Shown here piece after piece: positions 8,818 through 17,989 of a DNA stretch of 64,000 nucleotides. A model generated the notes under the pieces. It was not told the DNA's origin. It worked only from the letters and a program-made list of their open reading frames with translations, and ran no database searches. This DNA is from an uncultured Clostridia bacterium (GTDB taxonomy: Bacteria > Bacillota > Clostridia > TANB77 > CAG-508), in contig CAKPCK010000005.1 in assembly GCA_934141555.1 (NCBI GenBank), positions 1 through 64,000 on the forward strand, read 5' to 3'. The stretch's first letter is position 1, and each line of letters begins with the position of its first letter. The translations under genes and the position numbers were made by a program.

Positions 8818-9105
8818 TTAATCTTTAGCTGCATATGGTAATATAGCAATATGTCTAGCTCTTTTAACAGCAAGTGTTATATCTCTTTGATGTTTAGCAC
8901 AAGCACCTGTTGTTCTTCTTGGTAAGATTTTTCCCTTATCATTAACAAATTTCTTTAATTGATCAGAATTTTTGAAATCTAATACAAAATTCTTGTCACC
9001 ACATAATGGGCAAACCTTTTTCTTCATTTTTTTGAATTTTGGGTTGAAATCATCATCATAATCTTTATTTCTGTTATTATTTCTTTTTTTATTCTTGTCT
9101 GCCAT
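8818..9105 (-). CDS. rpsR: 30S ribosomal protein S18
   Basis: S18 pairs with S6 on the platform of the 30S subunit. The 95-residue protein has a basic, Asn-rich N-terminal extension and the zinc-type signature CPLCGDK near residue 32 with a later CAKHQRDI. It also has the conserved RRTTGACAKHQR and ARHIAILPY segments. It is the last gene of the rpsF-ssb-rpsR operon, 19 bases after ssb, and ends in its own terminator. The start ATG at 9105 is preceded by AGGAGG. Confidence 0.97.
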   Translation of the reverse strand: MADKNKKRNNNRNKDYDDDFNPKFKKMKKKVCPLCGDKNFVLDFKNSDQLKKFVNDKGKILPRRTTGACAKHQRDITLAVKRARHIAILPYAAKD

Positions 9106-9124
9106 TTCTATTTCCTCCTACTTC

Positions 9125-9547
9125 CTAAAATGGTAGGTCATCACTTGAAGATACTTCAAAATCTGTTCCACCTGGCATTGAATTTCCAAATGTATTTTCG
9201 AATGAAGAACTTGCTCCTTCTCCATCTCTTCTACTATCTGCAAAATAAGCTTCTTCGGCAACAACTTCTGTAACATAGTGTTTTTGACCTTGGTCATCAT
9301 CCCATGTTCTTGTTTGAATTCTTCCTATAATTCCTACTTGTTGACCTTTTTTAAAGTATTTGCTACAAAATTCTCCTAATTTACTCCAAGCAACTATGTT
9401 TATAAAATCTGCTTGTCTTTCTTCACCTTGTCTAACAAATCTTCTGTTTACTGCAAGTGAGAATGATGCAACAACTGTATTATTTGTTTGTGTGTATCTT
9501 ACTTCTGGGTCTCTTGTTAATCTACCCATTAAAATTACTTTATTCAT
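9125..9547 (-). CDS. ssb: Single-stranded DNA-binding protein
   Basis: A 140-residue SSB that coats single-stranded DNA during replication and repair. It has the OB-fold start MNKVILMGRLTRDPEVRYT, the core VASFSLAVNRRF and IVAWSKLGEFCSKYFKKGQ, and a Ser/Gly-rich tail ending in the acidic tip DDLPF that recruits partner proteins. Placement between rpsF and rpsR is the typical Firmicutes arrangement. The ribosome binding site is weak (AAAGGTATAAAAT). Confidence 0.97.
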   Translation of the reverse strand: MNKVILMGRLTRDPEVRYTQTNNTVVASFSLAVNRRFVRQGEERQADFINIVAWSKLGEFCSKYFKKGQQVGIIGRIQTRTWDDDQGQKHYVTEVVAEEAYFADSRRDGEGASSSFENTFGNSMPGGTDFEVSSSDDLPF

Positions 9548-9625
9548 ATTTTATACCTTTTTATACCTTTCAACTTTAATTAGGCCCTTCAATTTATTAT
9601 TTATAGCTGTCTATAATATTGATAA

Positions 9626-9910
9626 TTAGTCAATATTTCTTGTTGTGATGAATTTTAATACTTCATCTGTTATTCTGTAAACTCTTTCAAGTTCTGCTAT
9701 AAGTGTTGGGTTAGCTTCGAATTTAAATACCATATAATATGCTTCTTTGTTTTTCTTGATATCATATGCTAATTTCTTTTTACCCATGTTTTCAACTTCA
9801 GCAACTTTACCATTTGCATTTATTAATCCTGTAAATTTGTCTTCTAAAGCTTTTAAACCTGCTTCATCAACGTTTGGATTAATAATGACAACACTCTCGT
9901 ATTTATTCAT
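9626..9910 (-). CDS. rpsF: 30S ribosomal protein S6
   Basis: A 94-residue S6 starting MNKYESVVIINPNVDE, with the family core VENMGKKKLAYDIKKNKEAYYM and the ending VYRITDEVLKFITTR. The GGAGGTGAAAATA ribosome binding site fixes the ATG at 9910 rather than the ATG three codons upstream. First gene of the rpsF-ssb-rpsR operon. Its leader holds an inverted repeat (ACTCATTT/AAATGAGT near 9938-9958), where S6:S18 autoregulation sites are often found; I do not see the CCG bulge signature of that motif. Confidence 0.97.
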   Translation of the reverse strand: MNKYESVVIINPNVDEAGLKALEDKFTGLINANGKVAEVENMGKKKLAYDIKKNKEAYYMVFKFEANPTLIAELERVYRITDEVLKFITTRNID

Positions 9911-9970
9911 TATTTTCACCTCCTTCTGGATATATAACTCATTTTATTTAAATGAGTAAGGTTAGTGAAT

Positions 9971-10000
9971 ATTATACTCACTAAGATAAAATAAAAACAA
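9971..10000 (-). promoter_or_regulatory. Probable promoter of the rpsF-ssb-rpsR operon
   Basis: TATAAT at 9976-9971 with TTGTTT at 10000-9995, spacer 18. The upstream box lies inside the tRNA-Gly terminator stem, so the tRNA unit ends where the next unit begins. Confidence 0.5.
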
Positions 10001-10018
10001 ACGAGTTATCGTTTGTTT
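9995..10018 (-). terminator. Terminator after tRNA-Gly
   Basis: Perfect 10-bp stem AAACAAACGA/TCGTTTGTTT with a 4-base loop, 8 bases past the tRNA 3' end and followed on the minus strand by TTATTTTAT. Confidence 0.8.
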
Positions 10019-10025
10019 CAATTTC

Positions 10026-10100
<75 letters not shown>

Positions 10101-10254
10101 TGTTGTTCTGTCTCTCTCCTTAAGACATTTATTATTATAGTATCAAATCTAAAATTTGTCAACACTTTTTTTAAAATTTTTTCTATTTTTTTTGATATTT
10201 TTTTAAACTCTAGTTTTGCCAATACTTTCGTAAAAAATATTTTTTTAATTTCAT

Positions 10255-10285
10255 AAGAAAAGTTATCAAAATGATAACTTTTCTT
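10255..10285 (-). terminator. Terminator after ruvB
   Basis: Perfect 13-bp inverted repeat (AAGAAAAGTTATC/GATAACTTTTCTT) with a 5-base loop, 15 bases past the ruvB stop. Confidence 0.75.
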
Positions 10286-10299
10286 TATTAATAGTAATT

Positions 10300-11304
10300 T
10301 TATCCTAAAAATGTATATCCTAAATGTTCATATGCTGGTGGCATTACAATTCTTCCTCTAGGAGTTCTAGAAATATATCCTATTTGAATTAAATATGGCT
10401 CATATACATCTTCAATTGTATCTACTTCTTCTCCTAATGATGTTGCTATTGTTTCTACTCCAACAGGTCGCCCTTGATATTGATTTATCATTAATTCTAA
10501 CATTTTTCTATCTGTTTCATCTAAACCTATTTCATCTATTTCAAGTTGATTTAATGCATGTTTTGCTATTTTTAATGTTATATTTCCATCTCCTAATACT
10601 GCAGCATAATCTCTTACTCTTTTTAGTAATCTATTTGCAATTCTAGGTGTTCCTCTTGATCTTCTTGCAATTTCATATGATGCATTATCATCTATATCAA
10701 TTCCTAATATTTTTGCAGAACGTGTTACAATTGTACTTAAATCCTCTGGTGTATATAATTCTAATTTATGTATTATTCCAAATCTATCTCTTAATGGTGT
10801 TGTCAATGATCCTGCTTTGGTTGTTGCTCCTATTAATGTAAATTTAGGTAAATCTATTCTTATTGATTTGGCACTTGGCCCTTTTCCAATTACTATATCT
10901 AATGTGAAATCTTCTAATGCAGGATAAAGTATTTCTTCTACATTTTTACTTAATCTGTGTATCTCATCTATAAATAATACATCATTTTCAGATAAATTTG
11001 TTAAAATTGCAGCTAAATCTCCTGGTCTTTCTATTGCAGGACCTGATGTTATTTTTATATTTGATTTCATTTCATTTGCTATTATATTTGCTATTGTTGT
11101 TTTACCAAGTCCTGGTGGTCCATAAAATAAACAATGATCTAATGGTTCTCCTCTTTTTTTAGCCGCTTCTATATATATTTTCATATTTTCTTTCACTTTA
11201 GTTTGTCCTATATATTCATCTAGAGTTTGGGGTCTTAAAGAATTTTCTATTTTTTCTTCTATTGGACTTTCCAATTCTGGTCTTATGTTAAAATCTTCTT
11301 CCAT
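10300..11304 (-). CDS. ruvB: Holliday junction branch-migration helicase RuvB
   Basis: RuvB is the AAA+ motor that, with RuvA, drives branch migration of Holliday junctions during recombinational repair. The 334-residue protein opens MEEDFNIRPELESP and shows LRPQTLDEYIGQ, Walker A GPPGLGKTT near residue 63, Walker B LFIDEIHRLS, sensor GATTKAGSLTTPLRDRFG, and the C-terminal winged helix (GRPVGVETIATSLGEE, GYISRTPRGR). The ATG at 11304 agrees with known family starts; the frame stays open upstream and another ATG at 11316 abuts an AAAGGA site, so the exact start is slightly uncertain. ruvA is not adjacent. Confidence 0.96.
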   Translation of the reverse strand: MEEDFNIRPELESPIEEKIENSLRPQTLDEYIGQTKVKENMKIYIEAAKKRGEPLDHCLFYGPPGLGKTTIANIIANEMKSNIKITSGPAIERPGDLAAILTNLSENDVLFIDEIHRLSKNVEEILYPALEDFTLDIVIGKGPSAKSIRIDLPKFTLIGATTKAGSLTTPLRDRFGIIHKLELYTPEDLSTIVTRSAKILGIDIDDNASYEIARRSRGTPRIANRLLKRVRDYAAVLGDGNITLKIAKHALNQLEIDEIGLDETDRKMLELMINQYQGRPVGVETIATSLGEEVDTIEDVYEPYLIQIGYISRTPRGRIVMPPAYEHLGYTFLG

Positions 11305-11393
11305 ATTTAATTTCATTCCTTTTCTAATGCATAAATCTGATTGAACTTTAAAATTGTAATTATTCTTCAACCTTTTTTGTCTTTTATATGCCT

Positions 11394-11421
11394 ATTATAT
11401 CATACTACTAGTATTTTTCAA
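11394..11421 (-). promoter_or_regulatory. Probable promoter of ruvB
   Basis: TTGAAA at 11421-11416 and TATAAT at 11399-11394, spacer 16, reading into ruvB about 90 bases upstream of its start. Confidence 0.55.
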
Positions 11422-11523
11422 TCAAAAATACAAAACTTTTTAATATGACTAATCCCTTTTGTATTGCATATTTTTTATGATAAAGAATATATTTTCTTAT
11501 AACTTAAGAAAGGATAAAAAATT

Positions 11524-12540
11524 ATGAAAACATATAAATTAGCAATTGTAGGTGCAACTGGATTAGTTGGTAGAACTGTATTAAAAGTGCTTGAAGAAAA
11601 GAAATATCCTAATATAGAATATACACTTTTCTCTTCTAATAAATCTGCTGGAACAAAATTAAAATTTATGAATGATGATTATATTGTTCATGAATTAAAA
11701 GATTCTTCTTTTGATGAACACTTTGATTTTGCAATCTTTTCGGCTGGTGCTGAAACTTCTAAACATTTTGCACCAATAGCTGCGTCAAATGGTTGTATTG
11801 TTATAGATAATAGTAGTGCTTTTAGAATGGATGATGATGTTCCTCTTATTGTTCCAGAAGTTAATTTTCAAGATATTATAAATCATAAAAATATTATAGC
11901 GAATCCTAATTGTTCAACAATTCAAGCTGTTATCACATTAAAACCATTAGATGATAAATATAAAATAAAAAGAATTGTCTATTCTACATACCAAGCTGTA
12001 TCAGGTGCTGGAAAACTTGGATTAGAGGATTTGGAAAATGGAAGAAATAAAACAGAAAGCCATCTTTTAAAATTTTCACACCCTATTTTTGATAATTGTT
12101 TGCCTAAAATAGACGTTTTTCTTTTAAATGGTTATACAAAAGAGGAAATGAAAATGATTAATGAAACTCGAAAAATTCTCGGCCATCCACATCTTCCTAT
12201 TACTTCTACTTGTGTACGTGTACCTGTTTCAAATTGTCATGGTGAAAGCATAAATGTTGAGTTTGAAAAAAACTTTGAAATTTCTGATGTTATATCACTT
12301 TTAAAGAATTCCCCTGGAATTTTAGTTTTGGATGACAATAGTAATGATTTATATCCTATAAATTCTATTGCGAATGGTCATGATGATGTTTTAGTTGGTA
12401 GAATTAGAAAAGATTATAGTATCCCTAACGCTCTAAACTTATGGGTTGTTGCTGATAATTTAAGAAAAGGTGCTGCAAGTAATGCTGTTCAAATTTTTGA
12501 AAGATTTTTAAAAGACAAGGAAGGATTAAAATTAATATGA
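11524..12540 (+). CDS. asd: Aspartate-semialdehyde dehydrogenase
   Basis: Reduces aspartyl phosphate to aspartate semialdehyde with NADPH, the branch point to lysine/diaminopimelate, threonine and methionine. The 338-residue protein begins with a Rossmann motif (IVGATGLVGRTVLKVL) and has the catalytic cysteine in ANPNCSTIQ near residue 130. It also has the SGAGKLGLEDLENGR region and the active-site H in CHGESINVEF. An AAAGG ribosome binding site lies 8 bases before the ATG. It overlaps dapA by four bases (ATGA), so the two first steps of the DAP branch are translationally coupled. No lysine riboswitch is visible in the 150-base upstream gap. Confidence 0.96.
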   Translation: MKTYKLAIVGATGLVGRTVLKVLEEKKYPNIEYTLFSSNKSAGTKLKFMNDDYIVHELKDSSFDEHFDFAIFSAGAETSKHFAPIAASNGCIVIDNSSAFRMDDDVPLIVPEVNFQDIINHKNIIANPNCSTIQAVITLKPLDDKYKIKRIVYSTYQAVSGAGKLGLEDLENGRNKTESHLLKFSHPIFDNCLPKIDVFLLNGYTKEEMKMINETRKILGHPHLPITSTCVRVPVSNCHGESINVEFEKNFEISDVISLLKNSPGILVLDDNSNDLYPINSIANGHDDVLVGRIRKDYSIPNALNLWVVADNLRKGAASNAVQIFERFLKDKEGLKLI

Positions 12541-13412
12541 AGAAAAAATTATTTACAGGTGTTGCTACTGCTCTTGCAACTCCATTTACAGATACTGGTA
12601 TAAATTTAAAAGAATTTGAGAATTTTATAGATTTACAAATAAAATCTGGTATAAATGCTTTGGTTGTATGTGGAACTACTGGCGAGGCCTCTACTATGAC
12701 CAAAGACGAAAAAATAGATTTGATAAAATGTGCTATTTCTATTTGTAATAAAAGAGTTCCTATAATTGTTGGAACTGGTTCAAATAATACGTCTATTGCT
12801 ATTGAAATGTCAAAATTAGCTGAAAAACTTGGTGCAGATGGATTACTTATAGTTACACCTTATTATAATAAAACTACTCAAAATGGTCTTATTGAGCATT
12901 ATAAATCTATTGCAAATTCTATAGATTTACCTATCATTTTATATAATGTTCCTAGTCGTACAGGAATGAGTATCTCACCTGAAACTTGTTTAGAATTATC
13001 TAAAATAGAAAATATTGTTGGTATAAAAGAAGCTAGTGGAAATATTAGTAAAGTTGCTCAAATCTCTGCTTTATGTGGAGATAATTTGCCTATTTATTCT
13101 GGAAATGATGATCAAATTTTACCTATTTTATCATTAGGAGGCCAAGGTGTAATTTCTGTTTTATCAAATATAAATCCATCTCTTGCTCTTAATATTACAA
13201 ACTCCTTTTTTAGTGGAAATATTAATGATGCTAAAAATTATCAGATTAAAGCTTTGCCTATTATTAATGCATTATTTGATGAAACAAATCCTATTCCTGT
13301 TAAAGAAGCTTTAAATTTGTTAGGATTTAATTTTGGTGCACCTCGTTTGCCACTTGTACAATGTTCTAAAAGTTTAACTGAAAAATTAAATAACTTAATA
13401 AATACAGACTAA
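12537..13412 (+). CDS. dapA: 4-hydroxy-tetrahydrodipicolinate synthase
   Basis: Condenses pyruvate with aspartate semialdehyde in the first committed step of diaminopimelate/lysine synthesis. The 291-residue TIM-barrel protein has GTTGEASTM near residue 45, the catalytic tyrosine in LYNVPSRTG near residue 135 and the Schiff-base lysine in GIKEASG near residue 163. Its start codon overlaps the asd stop codon. In a possible spore former, the product also feeds dipicolinate synthesis by DpaA, which is encoded at 48 kb. A terminator follows directly. Confidence 0.97.
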   Translation: MKKKLFTGVATALATPFTDTGINLKEFENFIDLQIKSGINALVVCGTTGEASTMTKDEKIDLIKCAISICNKRVPIIVGTGSNNTSIAIEMSKLAEKLGADGLLIVTPYYNKTTQNGLIEHYKSIANSIDLPIILYNVPSRTGMSISPETCLELSKIENIVGIKEASGNISKVAQISALCGDNLPIYSGNDDQILPILSLGGQGVISVLSNINPSLALNITNSFFSGNINDAKNYQIKALPIINALFDETNPIPVKEALNLLGFNFGAPRLPLVQCSKSLTEKLNNLINTD

Positions 13413-13421
13413 AAATCACGG

Positions 13422-13466
13422 AAGAGCTCTTTGTTCATACTAGAACCAAAAGCTCTTATTTTTTAT
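13422..13466 (+). terminator. Terminator after dapA
   Basis: Stem AAGAGCT/AGCTCTT extended inwards by TTTG/CAAA across a bulged C, followed by ATTTTTTAT on the plus strand, 9 bases past the dapA stop. Confidence 0.8.
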
Positions 13467-13482
13467 GTAATAAATATTAAAA

Positions 13483-14637
13483 TTATTTCATGTAATTTGA
13501 CAATTCAATTAAAGATTGTGCTGCAAGCTTATAATCTTTTACAAAGTCTAAAAAGTAATTAGACATTTTAGCTGCTGGTCTATCCATATATAAATCTTTT
13601 ACAAAACATATCCCAAGTCCATTATCAAAAAATGATTTTATTTTTCTGCCTTTTTGTAATAAATTTTCATTTTTCATTTTCTTATATAGTTTTTCAGCAT
13701 TTTGATTTCTTTTATTTAATTCTTCAATAAATTCTTCAAATGTATATTCTCTATATTTATTCATTTTATATATCTGTGCAGAATATTCTAATCCATAAAT
13801 TGTTTCAAGGTTAAATACTTCTAGCATTTTTGCAAATTCTTCACTTCTAAAATAATACATATGTCCTTGCATTTGATTAAATGCTTTCATTGTGTCTAAA
13901 TACCCTAATTTTATGTTATTTATTATTCTTTCATGATTGAATTCAAATGTTCCACCTAAATCTTCTGATGGCTTTATTACTTTAATATAAACATCTTTAT
14001 TAATTGTTCTTTTGCTAAATCCAACTCCTGCAATGTCTGCTATTATTATATTTTTATATCCTTTTTCAATTAACATGTTTGCTGGTATATTATCATATAA
14101 TCCACCATCAAAGTATTCTTCATTATTAATTATTTGTGGTTTAAATATTGGAAAACATGAACTTGCTAATAAATAATTTTCCATTTCTTCTTTTGGAATC
14201 TCATTTTTGAATACTTGTAATGGTTGCCTATTTTTTACAGAAAATGTTACTAATCCAAAATCTATGTCTGAATTATATATTTTATCCATATCTATATATT
14301 TTCTTATCATATTTCTTAATGGTGTATTATCAATTCCTTTTTGTTTTGTATAATCTGTTGCAAGGTTAAATATATTTGATAAGCTAAATATGTTTTTACT
14401 TTCATTCATTCCATCAACATTCATTATATTTCCTAATTTTATATTTTCATACATATCTTCTACCATTTTAAAATCATCTTGTAAAAATAACGCTCCATTT
14501 AATGAACCTATTGATGCACCTACTATTCCTTTTACATTTATATTTAGTTCTTTTAATGCTTTCCAAACTCCTACTTGATATGCTCCTTTTGTTCCTCCAC
14601 CTGCTAATACTAATCCATATTCTCTATTATCTACCAT
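13483..14637 (-). CDS. Patatin-like phospholipase family protein
   Basis: A 384-residue lipid acyl hydrolase of the patatin/RssA type. The N-terminus has the oxyanion-hole motif GGGTKGAYQVGV near residue 13 and the nucleophile elbow GASIGSLNG (GxSxG) near residue 40. The catalytic-dyad aspartate lies in DGGLYDNIP near residue 173. The last 200 residues have no motif I recognise but carry a Lys/Glu-rich helix. No signal peptide or membrane segment is visible, so it probably acts on the cytoplasmic membrane face. It converges with dapA and has no operon partner. Confidence 0.92.
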   Translation of the reverse strand: MVDNREYGLVLAGGGTKGAYQVGVWKALKELNINVKGIVGASIGSLNGALFLQDDFKMVEDMYENIKLGNIMNVDGMNESKNIFSLSNIFNLATDYTKQKGIDNTPLRNMIRKYIDMDKIYNSDIDFGLVTFSVKNRQPLQVFKNEIPKEEMENYLLASSCFPIFKPQIINNEEYFDGGLYDNIPANMLIEKGYKNIIIADIAGVGFSKRTINKDVYIKVIKPSEDLGGTFEFNHERIINNIKLGYLDTMKAFNQMQGHMYYFRSEEFAKMLEVFNLETIYGLEYSAQIYKMNKYREYTFEEFIEELNKRNQNAEKLYKKMKNENLLQKGRKIKSFFDNGLGICFVKDLYMDRPAAKMSNYFLDFVKDYKLAAQSLIELSNYMK

Positions 14638-14724
14638 ATTTTCCTCCGTTTTCTATATTTTCAATAATATATCTATAATTTATATTTTATAACTCATTGT
14701 CAATTCAGTCAATATTTTTTTCAC

Positions 14725-14756
14725 ACAAAAATACCACATAGATTAACTCTATGTGG
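14725..14756 (-). terminator. Terminator after dnaJ
   Basis: Perfect 9-bp stem CCACATAGA/TCTATGTGG with a 5-base loop, followed on the minus strand by TATTTTTG. It closes the hrcA-grpE-dnaK-dnaJ operon. Confidence 0.8.
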
Positions 14757-14766
14757 CACTTATATT

Positions 14767-15951
14767 TTATCCAAATATTCCTCTTTTTCTTACTGGTGGT
14801 TGTTCATTCATAGTTGTAGCTAATTGTTCTAACAATGTTCTTTGTTCTTTGCTTAACCTTTTTGGTGTTTGAACTACAACAGTAAATACAAAACTTCCTC
14901 TAGCTGATGAATTTATTGATTTGAATCCTCTTTCTCTAATTGTAAATTGTGTTCCTGTTTGAGTTCCTTCAGGTATTTCAAATTCTTCAGTACTTCCATC
15001 TACCATTGGAATCTTTAATTTAGCTCCAAGTGTAGCTTGAGTAATTGTTATTGGAATTTCACACATTACAGTATTTCCTTTTCTCGTAAATATATTACTT
15101 TTCTTTACTCTTACTGTTATGTATAAATCTCCTTTTGGTCCACCTTTTTCTCCTGGTTCGCCTTCTCCTCTTAATACTACTGTTTGATTATCATCTATAC
15201 CTGCTGGAATTTTTACTCTTATTTTAGCTTGTTTTCTAACTGTTCCTTTACCTTTACAATTATCGCAAGGTTCTTTTATTACCTCACCTGTTCCATGACA
15301 GTTTGTACATGTTCTTGTTGTTTGCATTTGGCCAAGAATTGTATTTTGAACTTGTCTTACAGTTCCAGTTCCATTACATACAGAACATTTTGACACAGTT
15401 GTTCCTGGCTTCGCACCAGTTCCATTACACATTGAACAAGTTTCCGGTCTTGTAACAAGTATTTCCTTTTCGACTCCTAAAAATGCTTCTTCAAATGTAA
15501 TATCCATATTTAAATTTAAATCTGCACCTTTACGTGGCCCTTTAGTTTGAGCTCTTGATGAACTTGTTCTTGTTCCTCCTCCAAAGAATGATGAAAATAT
15601 GTCTCCTAGATCTCCAAAGTCTGAAAATCCATCAAATCCATTTGAAGAAGTATATGAATAATATCCTCCATTTCCAAATCCTCCAAATCCGTTTGCACCA
15701 CCAAAGCCTCCGAATCCACCTTGTGGTCCTTCTGGTCCAAATTGGTCATACATTTTTCTTTTTTGTGGATCTGATAATGTTTCATATGCTTCATTTACTT
15801 CTTTAAATTTTTCTTCTGCTTCTTGCTTATTATCAGGATTAGCATCTGGGTGATATTTTTTTGCAAGTCTTCTATATGCTTTTTTTAATTCATCATCTGT
15901 TGCTGTTTTTTCTACTCCTAATACTTCATAATAATCTCTTTTACTTGCCAT
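14767..15951 (-). CDS. dnaJ: Chaperone protein DnaJ
   Basis: The Hsp40 co-chaperone that delivers clients to DnaK and stimulates its ATPase. The 394-residue protein has the J domain with the HPD motif (KKYHPDANPDN near residue 33) and a Gly/Phe-rich linker (residues about 75-130). Four zinc-finger repeats follow: CSMCNGTG, CSVCNGTG, CTNCHGTG and CDNCKGKG. The C-terminal substrate-binding domains include VRVKKSNIFTRKGN. This is full-length type I DnaJ. It is the last gene of the heat-shock operon, 125 bases after dnaK, with a hairpin between them that may lower its expression. Confidence 0.97.
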   Translation of the reverse strand: MASKRDYYEVLGVEKTATDDELKKAYRRLAKKYHPDANPDNKQEAEEKFKEVNEAYETLSDPQKRKMYDQFGPEGPQGGFGGFGGANGFGGFGNGGYYSYTSSNGFDGFSDFGDLGDIFSSFFGGGTRTSSSRAQTKGPRKGADLNLNMDITFEEAFLGVEKEILVTRPETCSMCNGTGAKPGTTVSKCSVCNGTGTVRQVQNTILGQMQTTRTCTNCHGTGEVIKEPCDNCKGKGTVRKQAKIRVKIPAGIDDNQTVVLRGEGEPGEKGGPKGDLYITVRVKKSNIFTRKGNTVMCEIPITITQATLGAKLKIPMVDGSTEEFEIPEGTQTGTQFTIRERGFKSINSSARGSFVFTVVVQTPKRLSKEQRTLLEQLATTMNEQPPVRKRGIFG

Positions 15952-16029
15952 ATTTTTTACCTCCCTTCGCTTTCTTTAAAATTACTTTTTATATTAAATC
16001 CCATATTATTGGACTCCTTTTCATAAATT

Positions 16030-16050
16030 AGGCGAGTTACTCACTCGCCT
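16030..16050 (-). terminator. Hairpin between dnaK and dnaJ (possible attenuator)
   Basis: 8-bp stem AGGCGAGT/ACTCGCCT with a 5-base loop, 27 bases past the dnaK stop. The T run is poor, so it may be a partial terminator or an mRNA-stabilising stem. Confidence 0.5.
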
Positions 16051-16076
16051 ATTTATTATTTCACTTTAGTTATTAA

Positions 16077-17927
16077 TTATTTGTTGTCATCTTCAACTTT
16101 ATAATCAGCATCATATACATTTCCATCATTTCCTGCACTATTTGTATTTGCTTCACTTGCACCTGTTGCATTTGCATCTGCTCCTGCATTTGGATTTCCG
16201 TTTTTATATAATTGTTCTGACATTTCATAGAATACTTTTGTAAGTTTTTCTGTAGCTTCTTTTATTGTTTCTGTATTGTTTGTTTCAAGAGCTTTTTTAG
16301 TATTTTCAATTTCTGTTTCGATTTTTGCTTTTTCTTCTCCACTTACTTTATCACCTAAATCTGTTAATGTTTTTTCACTGTTGTATATTAAGCTCTCAGC
16401 ATTGTTTTTAACTTCAATTTCTTCTTTTTTCTTCTTATCTTCTTCAGCATGTGCTTCTGCATCTTTAACAGCTTTATCTATATCTTCATCTGTTAAGTTT
16501 GTTGATGCTGTTATTGAAACATTTTGTTCATTTCCTGTTGCCATATCTTTTGCAGATACATGTACTATACCATTTGCATCTATATCAAATGTTACTTCAA
16601 TTTGTGGTACACCTCTTGGAGCTGCTGGAATTCCTGTTAATTGGAATCTTCCTAATGTTTTATTATATGCAGCCATTTCTCTTTCACCTTGTAATACGTG
16701 AATTTCTACTGATGTTTGACCATCTGCTGCTGTTGAGAATACTTGTGATTTTTTAGTTGGTATTGTTGTATTTCTTTCAATTAATTTTGTAAATACTCCA
16801 CCATATGTTTCAATACCTAATGATAATGGTGTTACATCTAATAATACTAAGTCTTTAACATCTCCTGATAATACACCACCTTGAATTGATGCACCAATAG
16901 CAACACATTCATCTGGGTTTATTCCTTTATCTGGTTCTTTACCTGTTATTCTCTTAACAACTTCTTGAACTGCTGGAACTCTTGTAGAACCACCAACTAA
17001 TAATACTTTATGAATATCATTTGCTGTTAATCCTGCATCTTTTAATGCTTGGTTAACTGGTCCAGCTGTTGCTTCTACTAAATCATGAATTAATTCTTCA
17101 AATTTAGCTCTTGTTAATGTTACATCTAAATGTTTTGGTCCTGTAGCATCTGCTGTTATGAATGGTAAGTTTATTTGTGTTTGTTGTACACCTGATAATT
17201 CAATTTTAGCTTTTTCAGCAGCTTCTTTTAATCTTTGCATTGCAGCTTTATCTGTTGATAAATCAATTCCTTGATCTTTCTTGAATTCTGCTACTAGGTA
17301 ATCTATAATTTTTTGGTCGAAGTCATCTCCACCTAAATGTGTATTTCCGTTTGTTGATAATACTTCAAATACACCATCACCAATATCTAGTATTGATACA
17401 TCGAATGTTCCTCCACCTAAGTCATATATCATTATTTTTTGATCTTGTTCTTTATCCATTCCATATGCAAGTGCTGCAGCTGTTGGTTCGTTTATAATTC
17501 TTAAAACTTCAAGTCCTGCAATTTTTCCTGCATCTTTTGTTGCTTGTCTTTGACTATCACTGAAATATGCTGGAACTGTTATAACAGCTTGTGTTATTTT
17601 TTGTCCTAAATAGTTTTCAGCATCTGCTTTTAATTTTTGTAATATCATTGCTGATATTTCTTGTGGAGAGAATTTTTCTCCATCTATATCAACTTTTTCA
17701 TTTGTTCCCATTTTTCTTTTTATTGATATAACTGTATTTTCTGGGTTTGTAACAGCTTGACGTTTTGCAATTTGTCCTACTAATCTTTCACCACTTTTTG
17801 AAAATGCAACTACAGATGGTGTTGTTCTACTTCCTTCTGCATTTGGTATTACTACTGGTTCTCCTCCTTCCATTACAGCTACACATGAATTTGTTGTTCC
17901 TAAATCTATTCCTATAATTTTTCCCAT
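16077..17927 (-). CDS. dnaK: Chaperone protein DnaK (Hsp70)
   Basis: The ATP-dependent folding chaperone. The 616-residue protein begins MGKIIGIDLGTTNSCVAV and has the phosphate-2 motif DLGGGTFDVS near residue 165 and the GGSTRVPAVQE segment near residue 310. The interdomain linker region is VLLDVTPLSLG, and it ends in an Ala/Asn-rich tail. The ATG at 17927 is set by a GGAAGTAATT site and by family length; the frame extends 12 codons further without a ribosome binding site. It is third in the hrcA-grpE-dnaK-dnaJ operon and under CIRCE control. Confidence 0.98.
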   Translation of the reverse strand: MGKIIGIDLGTTNSCVAVMEGGEPVVIPNAEGSRTTPSVVAFSKSGERLVGQIAKRQAVTNPENTVISIKRKMGTNEKVDIDGEKFSPQEISAMILQKLKADAENYLGQKITQAVITVPAYFSDSQRQATKDAGKIAGLEVLRIINEPTAAALAYGMDKEQDQKIMIYDLGGGTFDVSILDIGDGVFEVLSTNGNTHLGGDDFDQKIIDYLVAEFKKDQGIDLSTDKAAMQRLKEAAEKAKIELSGVQQTQINLPFITADATGPKHLDVTLTRAKFEELIHDLVEATAGPVNQALKDAGLTANDIHKVLLVGGSTRVPAVQEVVKRITGKEPDKGINPDECVAIGASIQGGVLSGDVKDLVLLDVTPLSLGIETYGGVFTKLIERNTTIPTKKSQVFSTAADGQTSVEIHVLQGEREMAAYNKTLGRFQLTGIPAAPRGVPQIEVTFDIDANGIVHVSAKDMATGNEQNVSITASTNLTDEDIDKAVKDAEAHAEEDKKKKEEIEVKNNAESLIYNSEKTLTDLGDKVSGEEKAKIETEIENTKKALETNNTETIKEATEKLTKVFYEMSEQLYKNGNPNAGADANATGASEANTNSAGNDGNVYDADYKVEDDNK

Positions 17928-17989
17928 AATAATTACTTCCTTCCTTTGGGCATAAGCCCCCAATTTATATTTTTAAAATTAATAACTTT

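Noticed and set aside
11371..11523. A lysine riboswitch or T-box upstream of asd-dapA
   Set aside because: The gap is short, AT-rich and lacks the long stems and conserved boxes of either element.
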